Assembly: GCA_022453515.1 (NCBI GenBank)
Contig: JAJNNY010000006.1
Location: 248,001 to 312,000 of the forward strand
DNA: 64,000 bases
Source: Astrocystis sublimbata
Taxonomy: Eukaryota; Ascomycota; Sordariomycetes; Xylariales; Xylariaceae
Direction of reading: 5' to 3'
The position numbers were made by a program, and so were the translations under genes. Positions 21,914 through 33,538 of this stretch are shown piece by piece (position 1 is the stretch's first letter; each line of letters begins with the position of its first letter). Under the pieces are notes generated by a model. It was not told where the DNA came from. It made no database searches and was given only the letters and a program-made list of their open reading frames with translations.

Positions 21914-22709
21914 AGCTCGTTCGACTGCAAATCGGCCGAGCAACGTGTTGATACTGTCCAGATCAATCCCGGTTTGGATCTCAAGTCACAAAAAAGAATA
22001 CGGTTCTGAAACGACGTGCAGCTACAGCTCGTACCATTGGGTGGTGACGAATTCAGAGAGCAGCAAAATGCAACTGGAAAGAGGGGGTCGGGTGTTTTGT
22101 TGTGTGTTGTGGTTGTGGTTGTGGTTGCGAATATTCCGAAGGCATTCACAGATGGAGCTTAAGTATAATTTACAAGTACAGTGCGAGATAAATGACTACA
22201 TAGTACCAGGTTACGACCAATGGTGGTGGGGCTTGCGGGACACCCCGGCCGGGTGTTCGGGAGCCAATCGGTCGCCATTACAATGCCCACAATTACCAGG
22301 GTTCCTTCATTGGTGGGTCACGACAGTCAGGCCGTATGTACCTACCTAGGTACTTGGTGCCTCTTATGCGCAGTATGACAATAAGACGACATCAAATTGC
22401 GAAGTCTCCAGTCGTGGACCTAGACCATCTAATTTTCAGACCCCAGGGTGGGCCACTATTGGGCTTTTGGCAGCACGTTCCGTATTGTACTTATCTACTT
22501 AGTACCTAGGTAGGTACATATATCTATCTATACGTACTTGAGAGGAAGAGGACGTATTGGAACTTCCAATGAAGCTGATTGCAGCACTTTCCCCGTGCTT
22601 CATTTTCGTCGTGCAAGTGGTGGTCCGTACCAACCAGCCCAACAGTTCTCGTGCTAAGTCATCTAAGCAATGCTACACCACCTGCCCACCAAAGGCCGCC
22701 AACTTCAAT
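21914..22709. other. Divergent intergenic region
   Basis: Between the SUZ gene (minus) and the small gene at 22710 (plus). Holds a GTTGTGGTTGTGGTTGTGGTTG tract near 22107, ACCTACCTAGGTACTTGG at 22340-22357 and AGTACCTAGGTAGGTAC near 22500. An in-frame ATG at 22569 could extend the next gene upstream by 47 residues. Confidence 0.5.
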
Positions 22710-23126
22710 ATGCAACACACTCCCAACTCGTCTCAGCAGTTTGCCCCTCGTGGGGTTTTCACTGCCACTCGCTCTTTCAACGACGCTGTCCAAGCCTCAG
22801 ATGCACAGGGGAATGACTGGGCTGACCAGCAAGTCAAAGAAAGCGAGGCTGCCAAGAACCGGCTCTCCGATCAGAAATTCAACATGAGTATGGTCAACTC
22901 TCATTCCATCTCATCCATCTCTGTAATGTCAGAGTAGCACGAGGACGACGTGACAGATGAGCACAGTCCCTAACAAGACCGCGCATGCTTAGGAGAATAT
23001 CCGGACCCTCTTGTACCCCGACAAAACCCTCAATCTCATTATTATCCCAGAGGGGTCACGGCTGAGATGGAGAAGAACCTGCTGGATCTCGTTTCAAGGA
23101 TCAAGGATGGAAAGCAAAGTGCCTGA
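22710..23126 (+). CDS. Two-exon small hypothetical protein, 103 aa
   Basis: Built from exons 22710-22887 and 22993-23126, intron 22888-22992 (GTATGG...TTAG, with CTAAC about 20 bases before the acceptor). The protein begins MQHTPNSSQQFAPRGVFTATR and continues with a helical, charged stretch (ADQQVKESEAAKNRLSDQKF). It then crosses the intron into REYPDPLVPRQNPQSHYYP and an amphipathic C-terminal helix (EMEKNLLDLVSRIKDG). Neither exon alone is a convincing gene, but together they give one frame without stops and a plausible helical protein. I do not recognise the family. The start is uncertain: an ATG at 22569 in the same frame would add a hydrophobic, Cys-containing N-terminus. Confidence 0.6.
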
Positions 23127-25081
23127 GTTACACTTATCTGTTGACTTGGAGTCGCTGGACCGACCAGGTTTGGCTAGAGACACAAATGATGAGTCCAAAT
23201 TGGGAATTTTTATATCGAGATGAATGCGAAAGCATTGAGTTGAAGCACACAGCGCAGCCAGCGCGGTCCATGCTTTGTCACGGATATCATCATATTACAA
23301 ACAAATAGTACGGAACAATAGCATACAAGTACATACGCTCGATCCAAGATGCGGCGAGTCTGTACTGCATATCCAATATGCCCATATAATTGGACCGAAG
23401 CGAGCAATGTAAGGGCCTGGGTGACTCTCACTCTCATTTGTACCCCAGACGGTTCAGTATGACACTCTCTCTTTCAATCTGTCCATCCACCCAGGCGTGC
23501 CAGGTGGTCAACTATTCAATCCGAAGGTTAGAAATAACCAACGTTGACAAGTCATGTTTGGAATTTTTCCATGACATTGGCCGCTTGCTTATCTTTAAAA
23601 CGTTGTCCGACACGTCGCATTTCGTGAGCTCTCAGCTAATGATGCGTGGTTGGGTAAGATCTTGCATCCTCTACCATCATAGAAAGCGTCAAAGTAACAT
23701 GATCGTCCTTATAAAGGCTTCTGACAAACATGTACTTGACATCCTAGCAGTAATTGCTATGGTGTACGCAGTATACGATGAGCGCAGAACACCATATAAA
23801 TCATGTGCCACTGTCAGACTTATGGAAAGCGTGCCAACGGAGTCACGCTGCCAACCTTCATAATTTTGGATTCGTGGGAGTCGTCAGAAACTACGAAGTC
23901 CAGATAGCTGGTCCGGATCCTAGACGGCTATCAATATCCATCCGAACTTGGCTACTTGGATGGAAGCCGTACCTAGTGTGTTGTGATGGTCTATTCAATC
24001 CATTGGCACAATGAAACATCCCCATATGTGCTTGAATGTATTTTTGGAGGTTCAGATGCGTGTCGTGAGAATTTGGCATTGAATGAGTTGATGATGATTC
24101 TACGAGCCCTCCTGCAGTTCATTCACTTCAACTTTGTCATAAAAAATATTAGTGGCCTTGCAGTCTAGAAGTTGCCCGTGTCGGGACCTACTTACCTACC
24201 TTAAGTACTTACCTACCTATGCCATACATAAGACAAACTATTGATATAACCTTTAAGGTTGTTCCCGTGAACCCTAAGTCGGTCATGTGAGCATCTGAAC
24301 TACCCAGGTAGAGTATCTGTGACTGCCTCCCTTGCTTCACCCACCCACCTACCTAATATCAACTCTCTGCAAAACAACACCTTCCCTTAACACCTTCTCT
24401 CAACCCCAACCTTCTGAAGACTTAAGGTTCCTCGCAACTTACTACTTACTCACCGCAGCCCAGCTTCGCATGGATTGCGCAAGTTGAAGCCCATTCCACT
24501 TACTTCAGTACAACTTTCCATCCGTACAATCAATTTCTTGTGCCACCTGCGCCTTCCTCTGCACCTTGATCTACATCCTGCAGTGACCAAGCATCCCGAT
24601 TTACCAATTCCCAATTCCCAATTCCACACTTCCAACTTCACAACCCATCTGCTTGATAATACTACCCACTTTGTCTTGCATTGAATACCAATCAGCGGGC
24701 CATCTCCAAATTCGAGGCCACTGGGCTCCTACGGTTACCTGCCAACATTCACCAACATCGGCGGAAAGCTAAGTGCTTAGCAACTTCAAAGCCTTGATTG
24801 ACACCACCTGCATCGCACACATATTTCCCACCTCTACCTACTATTCAAGTCAAGGCTGCCTCAACGCTCGTCGAGCCAGAGCGCTAGTATCCAAAGCTCC
24901 TTGACATACCTAATTGGCAACCACGCTGCCGACAAGTCTTGTCCTCAGGCCACCTCGTCTTTCGAGTACGCCGCTCCTCAGTGACAATTGCATTTCCATC
25001 CCCTTCTCGGTGACTCTCAATATATTCTTTTCGCTACGAAAATTGGAAGTCGCTACCTGGTACCATTCTGACAATTTTAGA
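23127..25081. other. Intergenic with long leader for the gene at 25082
   Basis: The left half is AT-rich, with no supportable gene. From about 24180 the sequence turns into TACCTACC motifs and a pyrimidine-rich leader (24330-24900), with CCAATTCCCAATTCCCAATTCC near 24604, fitting a long 5' UTR of the gene at 25082. Confidence 0.55.
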
Positions 25082-26464
25082 ATGTCGAACCCATCTACTC
25101 CCAAGAAACAGCTGGCAGTCGCCAAGGTGGAACAATTTCTTACACCACCACTCTCAGCTACCAATCATGGCACTACAGAACAGATTGAACCTGGCTCGCA
25201 TGTTCGTCGCCTTAAGTTTGATGACTCCGGTCTCCACCAGGGTATCAAGAGGGAGGGCGAGGAAGACGGCCCCAGCCAAAGCCGTTGGACTCCATCTGCG
25301 TCTGAAGCTTCAGCACCAGTGCCAGCTACGCAGCGGTTGCCCGACCGAACTCGTGGACCTGAAGATAACGGCCAGCCTCAAAGTGAAGTCAGGCGCTGGC
25401 TTGATAGTTCCAAAACACCTGAGCAAAACCGTAACCGATTCCTCACCTTTCTTCATAGCCTTTATCCGTCTAATGATGCCTTTTGTAAGTGGCCCATGTC
25501 TTCTACTCCATACTATTGCCGGTTTGGTATGACCGATTCAGACTGAGTTCCTAATTGCCTTGTTCTAGATTCGGCTGGTCACCCTCTCTACGACCCCGAA
25601 GAAGATGGCCCGGAAGAGTTTTTCCTGCGCCAGGTCTGGGACGGACATTGCCCACACTACGATGATGACTATGATCCTACCAAGGACCCATCACAATCCA
25701 AAGAACTTTGGCAGCCTCAGATCGGAGACGAAGCGATCGAAAATGACGAAGACTTGGGCATCGTGTTGCGCGCTCGGGCAAAACACCAAGCGCGATCCAG
25801 AGCTCTAAAGAAGTGCAGGGATAGATTTATTCATACCCAAATGCAGGCCGGTGTCAAGTATGCTGATATCGATTGGCTTCAATTCTTCGCAAACCCGAGA
25901 ATGGATTCGGATGGATCATCATCAGAGTATGAAACCGATTCAAGCGACTCAGAAGTCGAGAAAACTGCGATCAAGAAGGAATCTTCGCCCTCGGTCACGC
26001 TACCTGTCTTGCCTGATAAGTCAGTCCTTCAGCCTACAATTACAACCAAGGGCATTAGAGTGTTTGGTGGCCGTGAGAGAACCAGTAGTCGAGGTCGGCC
26101 CCAAGGAAGCAAGAACAAGAAACCACGAAAGAGAAAACGGGGAAAGTACAACCCCAACGGAACTTACAAAGATAGCGGTGATGAGGAGGATCATATTTCC
26201 TTCCACAAAAAATCCAAGTTCGCCGCAAAGTCTAACCCAGACGACTCAGTTTGGAGGGCACAGACACGTGCTGCGGCTCGACGTACGGAGCACGGAATGG
26301 ACGGAGCTTATGAAAGTGATGCTGCCGAGGACTACATAGGGGCTATCTCTGGAGAAGACCAGTTGTCTGATTCTGTTGGAGGACCCAAAGCAACCCGCGA
26401 GATCATAGGAAATAACGAGAGCAACAGTCTACTCTCTCGTTTTACCTCTTCTCTTTCCTTTTAG
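25082..26464 (+). CDS. Nuclear protein with AT-hook-like motif, 432 aa, unknown function
   Basis: Exons are 25082-25484 and 25569-26464, with an 84-nt intron (GTAAGT...CTAG, phase 1). The N-terminal 110 residues are disordered and Ser/Pro-rich (STPKKQLAVAKVEQFLTPPL). A likely ordered central block spans the intron: RFLTFLHSLYPSNDAF|YSAGHPLYD, then EEFFLRQVWDGHCPHYDDDYDP, LGIVLRARAKHQARSRALKK and KYADIDWLQFF. The C-terminal third has an AT-hook-like RGRPQGSKNKKPRKRKRG (309 onward), which also serves as a nuclear-localisation-type basic cluster, then acidic and Ser-rich sequence. DNA binding is inferred from that motif only. I do not recognise the central domain. Start context AGAATGTC is acceptable and no upstream in-frame ATG precedes the conserved-looking part. 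Confidence 0.8.
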
Positions 26465-27798
26465 TCGCCAATGGCGCTCGAAATCAGCCGCCACCGATGA
26501 ATGGACAAGAGCACTCCCGCTAATCACGATCCCAACGAACACGGCAATTGCACTTCTCTCTATCTAACTTGCAAAATCTCACTGCTACTGCCGAAGCTCG
26601 ACAATCTTACTGATTTCTAACATTGCTCGTACACTTTCCTTTCCTTTATAATCTCAGACATGCATCATCTGTTGGTACACCCACATAACCCCCCAACCTC
26701 CCCCCAACCAGTCCATCTGAGAACTGGCTTGATAGGAGGACAGTTTCTGTGTTAGAATCAGAGCAACCGTTTCGTCCATGACTCTTGGCGCTCACGGGAT
26801 AGAGCAGCATTTGCAGGGGTCTTTGGCAGTTTGAAAGGTTGTCATGTATAATAAACCTAATTTGTTAGATGTCCTTTGCAGGTAGTGGCAGACTACGATT
26901 GCGAAGTCTACTTCAGATATCTTCCACAGCAAATTGAGAGCGATGCCTTATTCCCAGCCTTAACTTGTGAACGTTTGTAGCGACCCAAAACCAATGTCAT
27001 AGTTATCAAGATTTTTGCAACTTTTAGCATACATTCAATCCGAAGATGACCAAATATTGGAGTTGTACAAGCACCTTGCCACACCACACCACAGGTAGTT
27101 CTCATCCAACCCCGTTTGCGTGTCCTGAAATTACTACCTAGGTAGATTGCAAACATTGTCTTTGCCAAGTATGCCGTTAGTTGTTATTAGGCCACCCAGC
27201 GTTAACCACTGGGTTGAAAATATGTTCGCTACATGTATGCTGCATTTTTGTATAAAAGAAATCCTATAAACCAAACGTGCAGTCTTTTCTACTGACACAT
27301 TTCGGGTCGCGTGGGTTTACGAGATCAGATTGGGCTCCCTTATCCTTCTGATGATGAATGGACTAGCCCTCCACCGTGTGGAGAATCGGGGGATCGACAG
27401 GCAACAACAGCACACTGCGGTTGAATGTGCAACCGGGATGAACTAAGCAGGCAACGCGCTCCTTCACACCGCCTGCTGTTTCTTGATGGTTCTCGTGAGT
27501 TCCACCTGTATCGGTTCAGTTCCAGGACGAGATGACTGCTTGATTGACGAATATAAATCGCATGGTCGATGTCAATGTCTATCAGGTCTGCAATGCATAC
27601 TGTTCATTAGAAACAATCTGGGTTTCAAGTAAATTGTCTTGAACACTTCCATGATGGTGATAAGGTAATTGTTCTGACAGGCCATACTTACCTACTTACT
27701 TAACCTTATCTTTGTCGTACACCCTCCGCCCTCGGTTTCTACGAAGGGTTGTTATTAAATATTAATTGCCCTACCGCATTTGCCACCACATTGCCACC
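26465..27798. other. Intergenic: 3' flank and GFA gene promoter
   Basis: Plus-strand genes on both sides. No coding region is seen. ACTACCTAGGTAGA lies at about 27134, and TTACCTACTTACTTAACC just before the GFA gene. Confidence 0.55.
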
Positions 27799-28350
27799 AT
27801 GTCCGAGAGAACAGCCTCCTGCCTCTGTGGCAGCGTGAAAACAGAGATACGTGGCGAGCCGGCCATGACGAATCTATGTCATTGCTCATCTTGTCAGAAA
27901 TTCACCGGGGCAGTCTACGGCTCGATGGCCGCCTACAAGACCGAGGTGTGTAATACTGTGCTCTGACTGCGCGCCTCGTGCCTATGTAATCAGCGCCATT
28001 TCTGCCCCTTCCGCAGACATCGTATTTTTTTTCAAACCGAATAATAAGCCTGGAAGCTAACCCGGCGACAACAGCAACTCACGTTCATAGAGGCAGAGCC
28101 ATCCGTACTCAAGACGTATGATGACACGACCCCGGAGTCGGGTGGGACGCTCAAGCGGTCTTTCTGCGGAAAATGCGGCAGCCCGATGAGGGTAATATCA
28201 ACAAGACACCTCGAATTCGCAGTGATACCCGTTGGTACTATTGACGGCGACAAGTCCGCCTTCAAACCGCAGAAGGAATTCTTCTGTAAAGGCCGCACGA
28301 GTTGGGTTGATGCCGTGGAGGATTCCGACAAGTTTGAGGCCATGCCATAG
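27799..28350 (+). CDS. GFA/CENP-V family zinc protein (S-hydroxymethylglutathione synthase-like)
   Basis: Exons are 27799-27945 and 28075-28350, intron 27946-28074 (GTGTGT...ACAG, with GCTAACC branch), 140 aa. The ATG sits in a textbook GCCACCATG context. The zinc-binding Cys set of the GFA fold is complete: C8 and C10 (CLCG), C27, C29 and C32 (CHCSSC), then C80 and C83 (FCGKCGSP). Family-typical surrounding sequence includes FTGAVYGSMA and AVIPVGTIDG. GFA was named for glutathione-dependent formaldehyde-activating enzyme, but most fungal members are uncharacterised, so a specific reaction should not be assumed. No cluster partners flank it. Confidence 0.92.
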
Positions 28351-31300
28351 TTGCATGCGGGTGGGCGACTGCGATCGCTGGTCTTGAGGTAATTGTGGTT
28401 GCGTTGTGACGCGCTGAGCGATCGAGGGCGACCTGGAGTCTGTCTGTGCTTTAGGATGTTATCGGGTGTATCATCAGCAAGGATTTGTTACCAAGAGATG
28501 AAGTACATATCTATGTATGTATTATGGAATCGGAGCTAGGTAAACTACATATGTTCATTCATCCCGATGAAGACCTATCTCGCCTATCTAGGTCGTGCAG
28601 AACCGAGCATGCATGCAACGCCGAAGTTACGCATCCGCTCTCATGCTGCAGATCAACATCCATCAGATGATATAAAATAGACTGAGGCTGTAAAAAAAAC
28701 AATCACCGTCAAAAGGTTGTCTTGATTTCATGACAAGTCTGGCGTGTCTGCAAGGCAGATATAGATATACCAATAGAAAACTGATGTAACGCTATTTTGC
28801 GAACAAAGGAGTGTGTTGTATTCGGACCGGATTTATGCAGGGCTCTGCAGGGCTGACGGTGGTTCGTACAGCCCGCGCAACGCTACTATCGCAACTATTG
28901 ATGCATGACTTTGGCCTCCGGGCAAAATCGGGGTCTGTCTTGGAGACAAGCTCAAGAAGAGTACAGAAGGTTGTGGGCAAATGTGTAAGCCGCTAAGCGT
29001 TAGATCTAGGTAATGCCGGATATAGAGCCGATGCTGGGGGATTATTTGTGAGTAGGTTTTAGGTGGGATCGGCCATTTACGCGGCTCGTTCTAGCTCTCT
29101 AGATTGTCCTTCCAAAGAGTTCTACTCTTGCCTCTATCCTCTGGCCACAGAGCGGTCCGTCTTACACTACTTACAATGTCGGCGCCTCCCGGCGCCATTC
29201 GTACAATGGGCGGCTGAATGAGTCTGGCCGGGTTGTCAGACCACATGGTAACATGGGGCTATAATACAATACATTAATAGAATAGACTCCCAGCGGAATA
29301 CCCAGGAAGGAGGCTGAAGACGTTCTTTCATAGGTAGGCACCCAAGGTTAGCTTCGGCATGGGTATACTTGCACTAGACATAGAAAGGTGGTATGTATTG
29401 TCAATTGACCCTCGCATGCCTCGATCGCGTTACGTAGGTTAGCTTGCTAAGGCATCATGCTGTGCTCACTGTGGATGTTGATGTCCGTCCACCCGCTAGG
29501 ATGGATGGATGGATGGATGGGTGGCTGGCTCGCCAACAAGCTGAGCCCGGACGGCGGGCAGTTGAGTGACGTTGCCAATGTCACCGTTGCTATCACTGCC
29601 ACCCTTGACGGCGGTCTCGTTACAGCACCTGCAGCGCATGTTTTATCGAGAGAAACAGATTCCCAAACCAGGCGACTTGCTGCTCTCTTGCGAGACATGG
29701 CTACCCGAGCCTTGTTGCGCCGCCCATTTGATGAGCAGGTGAACTGGATTGTTGAGGGATGTAATGCGAGGTCCGAGGATCGCATATGCCGTACCTTGCA
29801 ACCCGCAGCCCTGGAATAGATGGTGTGAGCTTGCGGGGAGAATATATATTAGGTTTCGATATAAGTAAGGTTGGTGTTAGCTCTGGGATAGGCCGGAGTT
29901 GAGAGGGTTCTGTACTGTGCTGGCGACTGGCATTGCCTCAAACGTACCTAGGCGAGTAAGTAAGCTGCCTACAGCCTATAGGTGACAATCCAGATGATAC
30001 TATTTAATTTCGTGTTTCCATCAAAAAGTAGGCGCACAACTGGCTTTTCTTCTTGCTCTCTTTCGCCGCCTGTTGAAGGATCCTCCTGGACCAACTTCAG
30101 TATGTAAATAAGTACAAGTAACTAAATTTACGCCTTACACATATCTTACCACACTATCATCCACGGTACCAACGCTGCATGTACCTACCAATAGTGGTAG
30201 GTTATCTAAACACTCCTAACCTTGTTCTAATTTTACTCGGCGGACCTTGCAGATACGATGACTTCCCGTGTCTTGTGCAACTCAAGCTCACACCTTTCCA
30301 AATCCAAATCTATCGTCTGACAACATGTGATTGTGGTTCGGCGATCGCCTTCTGTGCGACCCTGATTATATTTGGTCATGTACTTGTTAGCATTCCATCT
30401 TTCCCATACCCAGGATAACTCTCTCGGCGTGGCCCTTTACTCATAACAAGCAGCCCTCCAGCATACTACCATACTGTCACTTGTATAGTTCGGGATCGTG
30501 GCCCCGATTGTTGAGCAAGCTAACATCGGGGGTAATTAACTACATACATGTATATGTATGTCAGGTTAGATGCCTGCCTCCACGTACCCAGACACCAGAT
30601 AGAATATACATACATGTACCTACCTACATGTAGGTATGTAGTGAAGAAGCGAGCGAACAGCGCGCACACGTCAGCGACCAGGTGCGCCGCCATCCTCGAC
30701 CTGTCAAATTTGCGGGTATAATACCGATGCATTGGAAGCGATAATCAGCATTGGAACGGGAGCCTTTTCATTCGCATCATATGCTGTTATTTGCAACGGT
30801 TGTTACTGTTGTTCTCGTTGGCGACGAGCACATGCGACCTGAAAGCTACCTAGGTCATCACTACCTGCCTACCTACCTACTTTGATGACAACCAACGTTC
30901 ATGGCACACCAATTTGCACCGAATTTTGGACGGGCCTGAGGTTGCGTGCGACCTCTGCACTGACAGCAATGGCGAGTCGAATGGCAGCGAGTCGGAGTCA
31001 AGATGCAATCAGAACATCACATCATTGTTGCATGTTGCAATACTCACCACGACCCCGGCTAGCTTCGTCAGACCGCATACCATTCGTTCCCACGATAGTA
31101 ACATAAGTAAGTATTCACACATATGGACTCTTGCGGTCAGCCTCCTTTTAGACCTGGGCATCTGGCGAGGGTCCCAACCTGCCATCGTTCGCGCGGCAAT
31201 GTTTGCATGGCAGTTTTCAGGCACACGACTACGTACATGTAATCCATTGGTGCTGACCCTGTTTCGAGCTTCACCTGAGTCCTTAGTGTACACCTATTGC

Positions 31301-33538
31301 ATGCGACCCCTGTGGTCCCTTATGCGCGATGATATCGTCCGCATCAGATCCTCCTGGACCAGTTCCAAGCTTGGCAAGGAAACTGTCGGTCTGAAGCTGA
31401 CTGTGTCTCGTCTCTGGCTACAATTCTGGCTGGATGTCCTATTTCCCTATCTCTATCTTCATATGGCTGATTCCCCACCAACTTGTCCTATTCAGTAGGT
31501 AGTACCTACTGAGGCCATTCGCGGACCTCTTGAGTCTTGAGAATGTGTCCCTGGCGCAGAGCCAATATGCCGAGTTGCAGCAGCCCATCAAGCCATCCAT
31601 CATGCTTGGTTGCGTAATGGTGAATCGAGCGCAACAAGGTCTGGGAAGCCGATGGCCGATGCACACACATGCAGTAGGAGTAGTGAGCGAGCCAGATGAT
31701 GATAAGACCCTCGAGGTTGAATGGCCAGAACCGGAAACACAGCATCACCGTTGGCGGTGCCAGTCGAGCCAGTGTTGGTATTATAGGAGATTCGAAAGTA
31801 GAAAAAGCCAACCCAACCAGATGAAGGCGTGAGATGACAATGGGCGAATGGTTAATCTTTATGGACCCCCGTCTCTCGACTGTTGGCCAGCAGCAGACGT
31901 GCCACGCGAGCCACGGAGTCACGGACTCACAATTGACTCCACGACTCGCCTGGAATCAAAAGCGCTAAGTGGCGTCTAGGGCCCCTAGCTGCTGTTCTAG
32001 AGCACTCAGGATCGTCCATCTAACACGGTACAGTACTCACTCACTACATCTGTACTTATTCGCCCATCATAGATCGATTTTACGGTGTTCCGGTACGGGT
32101 TCCAGAACAGCAGGTACATTTAATAGTGACAAAAGGTGAATATTCCGAGGGACGTATAATTACTGAGTATGCCCTTCTGGACTTCATGCACCACGGGTCA
32201 CGGGTCTCGCATGCGCTTGAAAGTGAGCGAGCCCTACCCTACAGATTAGGTATTCAATAGAAACAATCCAGCTTTGATGTCCACCTGCCGAGCTCGCCCA
32301 GACAGAGAGAGCTTATTGCAGGATCCGAAGGTTGCGATTGGTGAACTGACCTGCTGGGCAGGACCCTTCTCCTAGGGCTGCCATCGCAACACAAGCAATC
32401 ACATGCCCGTTTTTTTTTCATTCGGTTTGATTGATCACTATCCCTGTTCCGTACCGTCGAACAACCACAAGACGAACAACGACCTGATCTAGGTAATGAA
32501 ACCACCAACAGCTACCTACCTCAGCATCTCAGGTAGGTATTGCTATGTATGTGTCCAGCTACCGGTGGCCCTATGTTCTGGCCTCGGCACTCGTCATCTC
32601 TACTCGCCTAAGACCAGCTGCAGTCCACCTCGACCTACCTATCTACCTGGGGTGCATATGTCTGGTACGTGGCTTGTATTCCATTCTACACGTACCTGAT
32701 CTAGGTAGGCATGTATATGAGCACACATATCGATGGGGTTTATTATATAGTACGTAGCTCGTATACCTTTGGGCGAATCCATGCCCAGTAGAAGTTTCTG
32801 GTGGCCAACGATGTAGAACTATGAGTAAACGTAGGTACTCGTACATACCTCTAACTTCTACCGTAGGAGGTACCTACATATGTACATAAGGTATGTAGTA
32901 GGCTACTAAGACACCACAACCTGTGGGAGACGAGGGGAAGAACAGGAAGCCAATCTACAGATGTAGCTAGCTAGGCATGTACCTATGAATACCTATCCAG
33001 TTGCCACTCTCAGGCCTGCCTACAGGGAGGCGGCATGGGGGGTAGAGATGCCGACCGGACTGAGGCTAGTAGAGGTAGGTAGCTGCTGTACCCTACCTGG
33101 TAGGTACCTACATGATTGATTACCTACCCCTCCTACCCTTCCCGGCAACCCGATACCTCCCTCCTGGCGAGCCTGGGAATGCCCAACATTGAATGCGTGA
33201 GAGAGCCAGAAGACCTCTAGCTTTATAGGTACTCGGAGGTACCTCCTCAGCATGCTGCCCTGCCTGCCACCGCAGCTAGAATCGATGTCGCCAGCGCCAG
33301 CGCCATCTCCTCCTCCTAACCCCACCACCCATCCGATCCTCTCCGCCAAACAAAACTCGGGCCCTCCTCGCTCTGCTGGGCATACCTGCTATCTAATACC
33401 TATTTTTATTCCGACAGCAACATCTTCCAAGCTTGATCTTTGACGACACAGCGCACGAGAACACTCGCGCTCCTCTACACGCCACCAGATCACCGTGTGC
33501 GCTGGCGTACGTGGGAATATCGAAGGCCGCTGCCCAGC
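28351..33538. other. Gene-poor 5.2 kb intergenic region
   Basis: No gene could be supported. Open frames exist (120 codons at 29457-29819 plus; 194 codons at 30914-31498 plus; 138 codons at 31506-31922 minus) but none shows domains or a convincing start. The tract contains a (GGAT) microsatellite at 29499-29520, ACATACATGTATATGTATGT-like repeats at 30540-30640, and dense TACCTACC/GGTAGG motifs at 30845-30880, 32510-32700 and 32865-33130. The right end probably holds the promoter of the Sch9-like kinase. Confidence 0.5.
29499..29520 (+). repeat. (GGAT)5 microsatellite
   Basis: Five perfect GGAT units followed by GG, in intergenic DNA. Confidence 0.9.

Noticed and set aside
29457..29819. 120-codon plus-strand frame beginning near the GGAT microsatellite
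   Set aside because: It begins in repeat-derived sequence, has no family features, and an antisense frame of nearly the same length shares the region.
30914..31498. 194-codon plus-strand frame
   Set aside because: Longest open frame in the gene desert but of irregular composition, many Cys/Trp/Ser clusters, no domain and no supporting splice sites.
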